From Desulfovibrio sp. JY (GTDB lineage: Bacteria > Desulfobacterota > Desulfovibrionia > Desulfovibrionales > Desulfovibrionaceae): DNA of 64,000 nt. This document shows positions 17,305 to 26,427 of this stretch, piece by piece. The stretch covers positions 3,481,501-3,545,500 of the forward strand of contig CP082962.1 of NCBI GenBank assembly GCA_021730285.1, in the 5' to 3' direction. The notes below the pieces were generated by a model. That model was not told where the DNA came from. It did no database searches and saw only the letters and a program-made list of their open reading frames with translations. Positions within the stretch are counted from its first letter, which is position 1, and each line of letters starts with the position of its first letter. The position numbers were made by a program, and so were the translations under genes.

Positions 17305-18018
17305 ATGAAACGTTCTTTTGCCGCAATCGTTGCGGCGGTGTTGATGGCCGCGACCTGCGCCCTGGCCCTGGCCTCTTCGGCCGGCCCGGGGCTGACTTCG
17401 GACGAGGCCCTGGCCAAGCTCAAGGAAGGCAACGACCGCTACGTGGCCAAGGCCAGCGTCGCGCCGCGCCGTGACGCCGCCCGGCGTCACGAGACCGCGA
17501 CCGGCGGCCAGCACCCCTTTGCCACAGTGCTTTCCTGCTCCGATTCCCGCGTGCCGGTCGAGGTGGTCTTCGACCAGGGCGTGGGCGATCTCTTCGCGGT
17601 GCGCGTGGCCGGCAACGTCGCCGCCACCGACGAGATCGGCACCATGGAATACGGGGCCGAGCACCTCGGCATACCGCTCATCGTGGTCATGGGGCACACC
17701 AAGTGCGGCGCGGTGTCGGCGGTAGTCAAAAACGAGCCGGTCACGGAAAATATCGGCAAGCTGGTGGCCCCCATCGTGCCGGCGGTCAAGGGCGTCAAGG
17801 CTCGTTTCGCCACGGCCGACACCGATGAGCTCATCGCAAAGTCCATCGAGGCCAACGTGTGGCAGGCCATAAGCGACGTCTACGCCAAAAGCCCGCTGAT
17901 CAAGAAGATGGCCGCCGCCGGCAAGGTGAAGGTCGTGGGCGCTCTTTACGACATCGATTCGGGCAAGGTGCAATGGCTTGGGGAACACCCCAACAACGCC
18001 ATCCTGCTTGGCAAGTAA
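17305..18018 (+). CDS. Periplasmic beta-class carbonic anhydrase
   Basis: 237 aa (an ATG three bases upstream is also possible). Residues 1-26 form a signal peptide, KRSFAAIVAAVLMAATCALAL, ending near ALASSA, so the enzyme is exported. Beta-CA zinc ligands are all visible: CSDSRVP (Cys, with the Asp-Arg dyad) and GHTKCGAV (His and Cys). It interconverts CO2 and bicarbonate. Strong GGGAGG before the start. It has its own promoter and is followed by a double-hairpin cassette, so it is probably a single-gene unit. Confidence 0.92.
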   Translation: MKRSFAAIVAAVLMAATCALALASSAGPGLTSDEALAKLKEGNDRYVAKASVAPRRDAARRHETATGGQHPFATVLSCSDSRVPVEVVFDQGVGDLFAVRVAGNVAATDEIGTMEYGAEHLGIPLIVVMGHTKCGAVSAVVKNEPVTENIGKLVAPIVPAVKGVKARFATADTDELIAKSIEANVWQAISDVYAKSPLIKKMAAAGKVKVVGALYDIDSGKVQWLGEHPNNAILLGK

Positions 18019-18035
18019 GGGGCTTTTAAAAGAGA

Positions 18036-18200
18036 CTGGGGGAAAACTTTTCTGAAGAAAAGTTTTCCCCCAGACCCCCTTTCAAAAGACTTTAATAGTA
18101 TAATGTAAGGTCTTAGTTAGTACCTGTAGTCCCATTATAAACTTTAGGAAGGGGAGAGCGCGAGAGGGGAGAACCCTTTTTAAAGGGTTTCCCCTCTCGC
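18036..18200. repeat. Double-hairpin cassette, copy 2 (type B then type A)
   Basis: Type B at 18036-18073 is a perfect palindrome with 18-base arms around a 2-base loop. Type A lies at 18160-18200. The 86-base spacer carries the purine-rich flank before A and a C-rich flank after B, facing each other. Here the flanking genes are tandem, not convergent, so it may also shape the upstream leader of the permease gene. Confidence 0.85.
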
Positions 18201-18225
18201 ACTTTCTTTTCACACCACATCATAC

Positions 18226-19431
18226 ATGCGGGTCGTTGTTGTTTGTGTTTTTCTGCTGGTCTATGCCGCCATGGCATTGGGCCGACTGCCGGGATTGGCC
18301 TTGGACCGTTGCGGCGCGGCCGTGCTCGGGGCCATCGTGCTGGTCGCCAGCGGGCTCATGCCGGTCCAGGCGGCCTGGAACGCGGCCGACGTGCCGACCT
18401 TGGCCCTGTTGTTCGGTCTCATGGTCGTCTCCGCCCAGTTGCGCCTCGGCGGCTTCTACACGGCTGTCAGCCGTTCCCTGGTCACCGCCGCCGCTTCCCC
18501 GGTCGGGCTGCTCGCCCGGATCATGCTCGCCGTGGCTGTCCTTTCGGCGTTTCTGGCCAACGACATCGTCTGTCTGGCCATGGCCCCCATCGTGGTCGAG
18601 GCGACCCGGGGCCGGGGACTCAATCCGCTGCCGTACCTCATCGGGGTGGCCATGGCCGCCAACATCGGTTCGGCGGGCACCTTGATTGGCAACCCGCAAA
18701 ACATGCTGCTCGGACAGGTCGCTCGCCTGTCCTTTTCCGGCTATGCGGCGGAGGTCTGGCCCTGTGTGGCCGTTTCCCTGGTCGTGGCCTGGGGCTTTAC
18801 CGTGTGGGCTTGGCGGGGACGATTCGCCGGGCCGGTGATTTCCCTTCGCGTCGACGCTCCCGCCTGGAATCCGTGGCAGTCGGCCAAGGGGCTGGCCGCC
18901 CTGGCCGTGTGTCTGGCCGCCTTCGTCTGGGGCGGTGTGCCCCGGGAGAACGTGGCCCTGGCCTGCGCCGGGGCCTTGCTTCTCAGCCGGCGCATGGCCT
19001 CCCGGGAAACGCTGGCGCTCGTCGACTGGCAGTTGCTGCTGCTTTTTCTCGGCCTGTTCGTGGTCAATAAAGAGGTGGCGGCGGCGGGATTCCTGGACGA
19101 CCTGCACCGGGGCCTTCTGACCTGGGGCATCGATTTGGGACGTCCGGCCTGGCTCTATGCCGTCACCGCAGCGCTTTCCAATGTGGTCTCCAACGTGCCG
19201 GCGGTGATGCTCCTGCTGCCGGGACACGACAGTCCGGGGCAGGCCACCCTGCTCGCCGTTTCGAGCACCCTGGCCGGCAACCTGCTGCTGCCGGGGAGCA
19301 TCGCCAACCTGATCGTGGCCGGTCAGGCCGAAGAGCTCGGGGTGCGCCTGGGCTTTTGGGAACATGCCCGGGTGGGCATTCCGGCGGCCCTTGTGGGGCT
19401 GGCCGCCTCGGGCTGGTGGCTGTTGCGCTAG
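18226..19431 (+). CDS. ArsB/NhaD-superfamily (SLC13-like) permease
   Basis: 401 aa with about ten hydrophobic segments. The motif NIGSAGTLIGNPQN and later NVVSNVPAVMLL are hallmarks of the ion-transporter superfamily that includes ArsB, NhaD and CitM-type carriers. The substrate cannot be fixed from sequence; inorganic or dicarboxylic anions, or Na+/H+ exchange, are candidates. No ribosome-binding site is apparent just upstream of the ATG. The LysA-like gene starts 26 bases downstream, so the two may be one operon. Confidence 0.85.
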   Translation: MRVVVVCVFLLVYAAMALGRLPGLALDRCGAAVLGAIVLVASGLMPVQAAWNAADVPTLALLFGLMVVSAQLRLGGFYTAVSRSLVTAAASPVGLLARIMLAVAVLSAFLANDIVCLAMAPIVVEATRGRGLNPLPYLIGVAMAANIGSAGTLIGNPQNMLLGQVARLSFSGYAAEVWPCVAVSLVVAWGFTVWAWRGRFAGPVISLRVDAPAWNPWQSAKGLAALAVCLAAFVWGGVPRENVALACAGALLLSRRMASRETLALVDWQLLLLFLGLFVVNKEVAAAGFLDDLHRGLLTWGIDLGRPAWLYAVTAALSNVVSNVPAVMLLLPGHDSPGQATLLAVSSTLAGNLLLPGSIANLIVAGQAEELGVRLGFWEHARVGIPAALVGLAASGWWLLR

Positions 19432-19457
19432 CTTTTAAACGTTTTGGGGTTTGCGCG

Positions 19458-20738
19458 ATGGAACTGGTGGAAAAAGCCCTTGCCGCCGGCATGATCCGGG
19501 AGGCGGACACGGCTGTGGTGTTTCACGACCTGGATATGCTGGAACGTCGGCTGGGCGAGGTGACGGCGGCCTTTGGCCCGGCCACCCTGGCCGCTGCGGC
19601 GGTCAAGGCCAACCCGTTGCCGCCGGTCCTGGCCTTTCTGGCCGGGCTTGGGGCCGGGGCCGAGGCAGCATCCCTGCCGGAGGTCGAACTCGCCCTGGAG
19701 GCCGGTTTCCCGGCCGACCGCATCGTGTTCGATTCCCCGGCCAAGACGCTTGAGGAACTGCGGTTCGCCGTCTCCCTGGGCCTTGCCGTCAATGCCGACA
19801 ACCTGGAGGAAGTGGAGCGGTTGGAGACGCTTGGCGCATCCCTTGGCCGCGCGCCCCGGGCCGGGCTTCGCGTCAACCCCCAGGTGGGCCTTGGCCGCAT
19901 CAAGGCAACGAGCGTGGCTGGGGTCTATTCGAAATTCGGCGTGCCCCTGGCCGACCGCGAGGCCATTTTGGCCGCCTTCGCGCGTCACCCCTGGCTGGAA
20001 GGACTCCATGTGCACATCGGCTCCCAGGGCTGTTCGCTGGAGATGCTGGTGGCCGGGGTGGGCGCGATCTACGACCTGGCCTTGGAAATCAACGCCAGGC
20101 TGGGGACGCGCCGGGTGCGCCGCTTCGATCTCGGCGGCGGCCTGCCCGTGGCCTACTGCGATACGGACGATCCGCCGATGCCGGGCGTGTATGCGGCGGC
20201 GCTGGCGGAAAGGTGCCCGGGACTTTTTTCGGGGCAGTTCGACCTGGTCACGGAATTCGGCCGTTTTCTCCACGCGCCCTGCGGCCTGGCAGTCAGCCGC
20301 GTGGAGTACGTCAAGCGCCAGCCCGGGCACAACACGGCCGTGCTGCACCTTGGCGCGGACATGTTCGTGCGCGAATGCTACAACCCGGATCTCTGGACCC
20401 ACGGTGTGACGCTTCTTTCCCCGGACGGTCGGGACAAAGGCGGGGAGCGCGGCACGTGGCATCTGGCCGGGCCGCTGTGCTTCTCGGGGGATTTTCCGGT
20501 CTGGCAGGCGAAGCTGCCGGACGTCGCGCCCGGCGATCTCGTGGCGATCCACGACGTCGGGGCCTACACCCTGGCCATGTGGTCGCGCTACAACAGCCGC
20601 CAGATGCCCCGAATACTGGGCTATCGCCAGGGGCGGTTCAATGTGCTGCGCGAACGCGAGGAGCCCGAGGATCTGGTGCGGTTTTGGCGGGGACGGCCTG
20701 TCGTGCCGGGCGGCGACGGGCAGGGCTTCGAAGCGTAG
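19458..20738 (+). CDS. LysA-like fold-III PLP-dependent decarboxylase, substrate unassigned
   Basis: 426 aa from ATG 19458. The alanine-racemase-type barrel has the PLP lysine in AAVKANPLP, the HVHIGSQ histidine motif and a glycine-rich FDLGGGLP phosphate loop. The C-terminal beta domain carries GPLCFSGD, where diaminopimelate decarboxylases have GPxCESGD, and LAMWSRYNSR near the end. A genuine lysA is present at 25186-26424, so this is a paralogue with another substrate. Its close partner is the permease upstream, which may import the substrate or export a product; that link is inference. Confidence 0.83.
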   Translation: MELVEKALAAGMIREADTAVVFHDLDMLERRLGEVTAAFGPATLAAAAVKANPLPPVLAFLAGLGAGAEAASLPEVELALEAGFPADRIVFDSPAKTLEELRFAVSLGLAVNADNLEEVERLETLGASLGRAPRAGLRVNPQVGLGRIKATSVAGVYSKFGVPLADREAILAAFARHPWLEGLHVHIGSQGCSLEMLVAGVGAIYDLALEINARLGTRRVRRFDLGGGLPVAYCDTDDPPMPGVYAAALAERCPGLFSGQFDLVTEFGRFLHAPCGLAVSRVEYVKRQPGHNTAVLHLGADMFVRECYNPDLWTHGVTLLSPDGRDKGGERGTWHLAGPLCFSGDFPVWQAKLPDVAPGDLVAIHDVGAYTLAMWSRYNSRQMPRILGYRQGRFNVLREREEPEDLVRFWRGRPVVPGGDGQGFEA

Positions 20739-20781
20739 CGTCCGTCCACCCGCCGGAAAGGCGTTTGGCGAACGGACGCTA
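20736..20781. terminator. Nested inverted repeat between convergent genes
   Basis: Ten-base arms at 20736-20745 and 20772-20781 enclose a smaller hairpin CGCC-GGAAA-GGCG (20751-20763). The left arm contains the stop codon of the LysA-like gene. It lies 8 bases from the stop of the converging TPR gene, so a bidirectional terminator is likely, though without a U tract. Confidence 0.6.
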
Positions 20782-20789
20782 CGGCTTGG

Positions 20790-21602
20790 CTACTTGCAGT
20801 GGCCTTCGGCCTTGTAGCTCTTGTAGAATTCGCAGTCGCCCAGATCGCAGGCCTTTTTGTAGTCCGCGCAGGTCCGACCCTCGTTGCCGAGGCGTTCGTG
20901 GGCATAGCCCCGGTTGGTGAAGTAGGCGGGGTCGGTCGCCTTCATGGAGATGGCCCGGTCGTAATCGGGCAGGGCGTCCTTGAGCCGGCCCATGTTGCTT
21001 AAGATGTTGGCGCGGTTGTTGAAAAGGTTCGGGTTCGACGGATCGGCTTCCACGGCCTCGTTGATCATGGTGAGGGCCGTCTGCTGGTTGCCGGCGGATG
21101 CGGCCTTGGCTGCCATGGCGGCCAGGGAGGCGGCGGACGCCGGATCGCGGGCCGGAGTCTGTCGGTTGGGCTGTGCCTTGGGCTGCTCTGCCGGCAGGGA
21201 CGGGGCCGGCGGCGGAGGCAGGGTGGCCTGGGGCGATTGGGGGCGCGCCGGGGGATTTGCGGCCTGTTGGGGCGCGCTGGTCGTCGGAGCGGACGCCTTG
21301 GCTGGCGCTTGGGCCGGTTTGTTTTGCCACAGTCCGCCGCGCGGATCGGGCGAGGGTCGCCGTACAGGATCGGGGATGGGCAGGGGCGCGTCGTCGGTTC
21401 TGGCCGGTTGAACGGCAACCGCGGCCGCATTGCGCTCGTTTTGTTCCTGGCGCTGCTGCTCCTCGGTATGCATGACCGGTTCGGCCTGACGCATCTTCTC
21501 CAGACGTCGCTGGAGGATTTCCTCCCTGGTCAGGGCGCTTGCCGCCCCGGCCACGGCCAGCAGCACAAACGTCGTCACAACGATTCGCAGCACTCGCAGC
21601 AT
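20790..21602 (-). CDS. Exported TPR-repeat protein
   Basis: 270 aa. A signal peptide (1-24, ending AGAASA) is followed by a charged coiled stretch (about 25-60) and a long Pro/Ala/Gln-rich linker (70-155). Three tetratricopeptide repeats occupy about 160-260, including NNRANILSNMGRLKDALPDYDRAI. Cysteines cluster at the C-terminus (CADYKKACDLGDC). TPRs mediate protein-protein contacts, probably in the periplasm. It lies 34 bases downstream of the lipoprotein gene and is probably in the same operon. Confidence 0.83.
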   Translation of the reverse strand: MLRVLRIVVTTFVLLAVAGAASALTREEILQRRLEKMRQAEPVMHTEEQQRQEQNERNAAAVAVQPARTDDAPLPIPDPVRRPSPDPRGGLWQNKPAQAPAKASAPTTSAPQQAANPPARPQSPQATLPPPPAPSLPAEQPKAQPNRQTPARDPASAASLAAMAAKAASAGNQQTALTMINEAVEADPSNPNLFNNRANILSNMGRLKDALPDYDRAISMKATDPAYFTNRGYAHERLGNEGRTCADYKKACDLGDCEFYKSYKAEGHCK

Positions 21603-21636
21603 GATCTTGATCCTGTCGTTCGCCGGCCGTCTGCAG

Positions 21637-22239
21637 TTACTGGCGGGGCGGAATGGTCAGCGTCTGTCCGTCGCGCAGGGTATCCGGATTCATGCTGCCG
21701 TTGGCCCGCACGATGTCCTCCACCGTCACACCGAAGGTATGGGCGATGCGCGTCAAGGTATCCCCGCGCTGCACGGTATACTGGGTCGGTTCGGTCCTGG
21801 CGGCGTCCGGCCGGGACTTTTGCTCCTTGGCTTCCTTTTTCCCCTTTTCGGGCTTGGACTTGGCCTTTTGCTCGAGGCCGGGGGCCGGGATTTCGATGAC
21901 ATCCTCGCCCTTGAGCGGCGTGGCCGACGGCTCGGAGACGCCGGGGCGCGCCTGCCCCTTGGGCGCGGCCGGGGTCCCGGCGGCCTTCTTGCCGGCGGCG
22001 GTCGCGTCGCCCTTCAGGAAGGCCTTGTATTCCGCTTCGGACAGACCGCCGCTGCCGTCGGCGTCCAGCTTGGAAAAGACATCCGGGGTGACGTCGGGGA
22101 AGACGAACAGCAATTCCTCGTAGGAAATCGCGCCGTTTCTATCATGATCGACATTGCGGAAGGAATCCTTGTCCCCTCCGGAGCAGGCGCAAAGCCCAAT
22201 GCACAATGCAAACGCCGCACAGGCGATAGTCGGCCGCAT
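21637..22239 (-). CDS. EF-hand and LysM lipoprotein
   Basis: 200 aa from the ATG at 22239 (MRPTIACAAF), with GAGGAG upstream. A short lipoprotein signal ends at GLCAC, giving a candidate lipidated Cys at about residue 19. Two EF-hand loops follow (DHDRNGAISYEE and DADGSGGLSEAE), then a Lys/Pro-rich linker and a C-terminal LysM domain (YTVQRGDTLTRIAHTFG). The design suggests a membrane-anchored protein that binds peptidoglycan through LysM and calcium through EF-hands. Partner of the TPR gene. Confidence 0.85.
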   Translation of the reverse strand: MRPTIACAAFALCIGLCACSGGDKDSFRNVDHDRNGAISYEELLFVFPDVTPDVFSKLDADGSGGLSEAEYKAFLKGDATAAGKKAAGTPAAPKGQARPGVSEPSATPLKGEDVIEIPAPGLEQKAKSKPEKGKKEAKEQKSRPDAARTEPTQYTVQRGDTLTRIAHTFGVTVEDIVRANGSMNPDTLRDGQTLTIPPRQ

Positions 22240-22261
22240 AGGCTCCTCGTTTCTGGCTTTG

Positions 22262-22282
22262 AAAAAGCGGCGTAATCGCCGC
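22262..22282 (-). terminator. Terminator-like hairpin in the lipoprotein leader
   Basis: On the minus strand GCGGCG-ATTA-CGCCGC is followed by five U residues, ending about 22 bases before the lipoprotein start codon. It is placed to attenuate transcription into the EF-hand/LysM gene or to end a short upstream RNA. Confidence 0.55.
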
Positions 22283-22482
22283 ATTCGCAGGTGGCGCTTA
22301 CCATGGGGACAAAGGCCAAGTCACGTGAAAAAACCGCCGTCTTCCGTTGGATAGCCGGGGGAGCGCCTGCCCGCAAGCCTTTGCCTGAAAGGGTTGCCGC
22401 CGCATGTCCACCGGGGTAGGACGGCTGCTGGCCGGACCGCCGGGGCGCGGTCCGTAATACTTTCTGCCATGGGAGGCGCACG

Positions 22483-23514
22483 ATGGATCTGACGACGCTT
22501 CGTACAAAAGCCAGGGAAGCTCTCAAGGGATTTTGCCGGGTGTGCCCGGTCTGCGACGGTCGGGCCTGTGCCGGCGAGGCCCCGGGTATGGGGGGGATGG
22601 CCACGGCGTCGTCCTTCAAGGCCAACCTGGCCGCCCTGTCCGGCTATCGCCTCAATATGCGCACCTTGCACGAGGTGAAAACCGCCGACACCACCGTCAC
22701 GCTTTTCGGGCGCGAACTTTCCATGCCCGTACTGGCCGCCCCCATGACCGGCGTGCTCTACAACATGGGCGGCAAGCTCTCCGAGGAGGCCTTCATCCGC
22801 ATGATCATCGAAGGGGCCGACGCCGCCGGGACGCTCGGGGCCTGCGGCGACGGGGCCGATCCGGCCTTCTTCGGCAGCGGCCTTGCCGCCATCCGTGACC
22901 GGGGCGGCCGGGGCATCCCGTTTATCAAGCCGCGCGGCCAGGATGCGGTCAAGGAGATGCTCGCCCGGGCCGCGGACGCCGGGGCCGTTGCCGCCGGCAT
23001 GGACGTGGACGGCGCGGGACTGCTGGTCATGGCGCTCAAGGGCCAGCCCGTTTCCCCGAAATCCCCGGCGGAGCTGCGCGAGCTGGTCGGGGCCACCAGG
23101 CTCCCCTTTATCGTCAAGGGCATCATGACCCCGGACGAGGCGCTCGTCGCCTTCGACGCCGGCGCGGCCGGCATTGTGGTCTCCAACCACGGCGGCCGGG
23201 TGCTCGACCACACCCCGGGCGCGGCCGAGGTGCTGCCGGCCATTGCCCGGGCGGTCAAGGGCCGGGGCGTGATTTTGGCCGACGGCGGCGTGCGCACCGG
23301 GGCCGACGTGCTCAAATACCTCGCTCTGGGGGCCGACGCGGTGCTGATCGGCCGGCCGCTGGCGGTCGGCGCATTCGGCGGTGGGGCCGAGGGCGTGAGC
23401 TTCTTACTCAACAAAATCAAGGCCGAACTCACCGCCGCCATGCTGCTGACCGGCACGGCCTCGGTCCGCGCGGTCTCGCCACACATCCTGAACCCCCAGC
23501 CTGTCTGCGGCTAA
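22483..23514 (+). CDS. FMN-dependent alpha-hydroxy-acid oxidising protein (LldD-like)
   Basis: 343 aa TIM-barrel flavoprotein of the lactate/glycolate oxidase family. Flavin and substrate motifs at the C-terminal half are clear: PFIVKGIMTP (Lys), VSNHGGRVLDHT (His and Arg) and DGGVRTGADVLKYLALGADAV cut here at DGGVRTGADVLKYL for FMN phosphate binding. The usual QLY tyrosine segment is replaced by PFIKPRG. The N-terminus carries four cysteines in FCRVCPVCDGRACAG, a feature of an anaerobe subgroup, and could bind metal. GGGAGG before the ATG. It probably acts as a dehydrogenase on a 2-hydroxy acid, not proven. Confidence 0.83.
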   Translation: MDLTTLRTKAREALKGFCRVCPVCDGRACAGEAPGMGGMATASSFKANLAALSGYRLNMRTLHEVKTADTTVTLFGRELSMPVLAAPMTGVLYNMGGKLSEEAFIRMIIEGADAAGTLGACGDGADPAFFGSGLAAIRDRGGRGIPFIKPRGQDAVKEMLARAADAGAVAAGMDVDGAGLLVMALKGQPVSPKSPAELRELVGATRLPFIVKGIMTPDEALVAFDAGAAGIVVSNHGGRVLDHTPGAAEVLPAIARAVKGRGVILADGGVRTGADVLKYLALGADAVLIGRPLAVGAFGGGAEGVSFLLNKIKAELTAAMLLTGTASVRAVSPHILNPQPVCG

Positions 23515-23525
23515 GGGGGGAAGAG

Positions 23526-23643
23526 CCGGGGGGCCGTTGTCCTACGAAAAGTTTTTCCCCGGGCCCCCTTCAACAGGTTGCCACGGCAGAGGGTGGCATA
23601 GCGCAAAAAGGGAGGGGAAATCCCTTTCAAAGGATTTCCCCTC
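23526..23643. repeat. Double-hairpin cassette, diverged copy
   Basis: A degenerate type B (23526-23562, outer arms CCGGGGGG/CCCCGG) and a type A core (23612-23643, 12-base arms GAGGGGAAATCC/GGATTTCCCCTC) with a spacer unlike the other copies. It lies between convergent genes. Confidence 0.65.
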
Positions 23644-23674
23644 TCGCGCAATTTTTGCAACAGGCCTTACGCCC

Positions 23675-23938
23675 TTAATCCAGAGAGGGCTTTTCTTCCT
23701 CTTCCTTCCAGGCCAGCTCGATGGAGAGCTTCCGTTTGGACTTGCCGGGTTTGACCTTCTCCTTGAACGCGATCTCCAGATTGGCCAGAAGCGGCAGGTC
23801 GATGCAGACCGGGCCGTTTTCGCCGTTGCCGACGAGTTTGCGCTGGCGCAGGCCGTCCACGATTTTTTCCAGAACGACGGCGGCGTCATAGGTCAGAAGC
23901 TTCTCATCGCAATGGAACAGATTGGATTTGTCGCTCAT
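23675..23938 (-). CDS. Amphi-Trp domain protein
   Basis: 87 aa. The pattern of an N-terminal helix pair (AAVVLEKIVDGLRQRKL), a beta segment and the closing ELAWKEEEE strand fits the small amphi-Trp domain family, whose role is unknown. A near-perfect AAAGGAG site lies before the ATG. Single gene; it converges with the FMN enzyme gene across the diverged cassette. Confidence 0.75.
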   Translation of the reverse strand: MSDKSNLFHCDEKLLTYDAAVVLEKIVDGLRQRKLVGNGENGPVCIDLPLLANLEIAFKEKVKPGKSKRKLSIELAWKEEEEKPSLD

Positions 23939-24057
23939 GGTGATCTCCTTTGGGAATCCGTGAAGTATGTCGGAGGGTTTGGAATCCCTATACGCATCCC
24001 GACCGGGTTTGTCATGACAAGCGCGAGAAAAAAGAGTCGCGCTTGGAAGACGCCGCG

Positions 24058-24381
24058 TCAGACCGGCAGGAAATCGTAGGTCCCGGGGCCCTGGATAAGC
24101 AGCAGGCGCACCGGGACATCGCCCGCATTGGCCACGCTGTGCGGCCGTCCGGGCGCAACCGTGGCCCGGTCGCCCGGTTCAAGGCGCAGGCGTTCCTGCG
24201 GATCGCGCAGCGTCAGGACGGCCGCGCCGGACAGGCAAAAGGTCGTGTCGCTGACGATGGAGTGGAGGTGGGGCGGGATGGACTGGCCGGGGGCGAGGGT
24301 GAAAAGCGTTACACGGGCGTCTTCGGTCTCAAGGATGGTTTCCCTCCCGGCGACAGCATACGGCGCGGAACGTTGCGACAT
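24058..24381 (-). CDS. Single-domain cupin
   Basis: 107 aa from the ATG at 24381 with GGAGG upstream. The two cupin motifs are visible: PPHLHSIVSDTTFCLSG with metal-binding histidines, and PGDRATVAPGRPHSVAN with the third. A small metal-binding beta barrel; the substrate cannot be inferred. It is preceded by the SGNH hydrolase gene on the same strand, 78 bases upstream. Confidence 0.82.
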   Translation of the reverse strand: MSQRSAPYAVAGRETILETEDARVTLFTLAPGQSIPPHLHSIVSDTTFCLSGAAVLTLRDPQERLRLEPGDRATVAPGRPHSVANAGDVPVRLLLIQGPGTYDFLPV

Positions 24382-24459
24382 GGCGGGCCTCCTTTGCCAA
24401 CCCCATGGGGAAGTCTCTCGCTGCGCACTGGCGGCCACTGCCGAAACGGCGTGACGCCG

Positions 24460-24996
24460 TTACATCTGGCTGACGATGAGCTTTTTCCAGAGGGAATAGG
24501 CGTTTTTCGTCAGGTGGATGCCGTCCCTGGTGAAATTGGGGCCGAGCTTGCCGTCGTCGGCCACAAAGGAGTCGTAGAGATCGATATAGCGCACGAAATG
24601 GTTCTGCCGGTCGCACAGTTCCCTGAGCCGGGCATTGGTGGCGATGATGTCGGCGTTATCGATGTCTTGGCGGCGGGTGGGCAGGATGCTTTGCACGTAG
24701 ATGCGCGTGTAGGGCGAGATTTCCTGTATCTTGCTGATGATTTTCTCGTAGTTGTCGATGATGCGGTTCTGGGCCTGTATTTCATTGATGCCGATCATTA
24801 AAAAAAGCTTGTGCGGCTTCTTGGCGGCAATGGGCTCGATGCGCTTTAAAATATCGCCGCTGGTGCAGGAGTCGACGCCGTTGATGTAGACCTTCTGGGG
24901 CTGGTCGAAGAGGTTGTTGATTTCCCAGCCCTTGGTGATGCTGTCGCCGCAAAAGACGATCTGCAAGGCCAAAAGCACGGGCAAGGCGGCATGCAC
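24460..24996 (-). CDS. SGNH/GDSL-family hydrolase
   Basis: 178 aa using a GTG start at 24996, preceded by GGAGG with 8-base spacing. The longer frame to 25071 lacks such a site. Block I FCGDSITKGW, block III reading MIGINEIQ (GxNE rather than GxND) and block V DGIHLT give the Ser-Asp-His triad of esterases and acetylhydrolases. The first 15 residues are hydrophobic and run directly into the GDS strand, so an ordinary cleavable signal peptide is unlikely. Confidence 0.8.
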   Translation of the reverse strand: MHAALPVLLALQIVFCGDSITKGWEINNLFDQPQKVYINGVDSCTSGDILKRIEPIAAKKPHKLFLMIGINEIQAQNRIIDNYEKIISKIQEISPYTRIYVQSILPTRRQDIDNADIIATNARLRELCDRQNHFVRYIDLYDSFVADDGKLGPNFTRDGIHLTKNAYSLWKKLIVSQM

Positions 24997-25185
24997 GGCG
25001 TATTCCTCCGGACGATGGTCGTTTTCACGGCATTGGAAAAAAGGGGGGCCGTCGACGCGGCTTCCCCACAAAAGCAGAGGATAATGATGCGGTCCTCCCC
25101 GGTCAAGGAGGCGCTTACGGACTTCCCGGACGTCTCCGCCCTGGGGGAGACGCCGGGAATGTCGGGAAAAGGGAGGAGCCCGGGC

Positions 25186-26424
<1,239 letters not shown>

Positions 26425-26427
26425 GGG

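Noticed and set aside
22321-22425. Possible c-di-GMP or cobalamin riboswitch upstream of the FMN enzyme gene
   Set aside because: Isolated motif-like fragments only; the required stems and conserved core sequences are not present.
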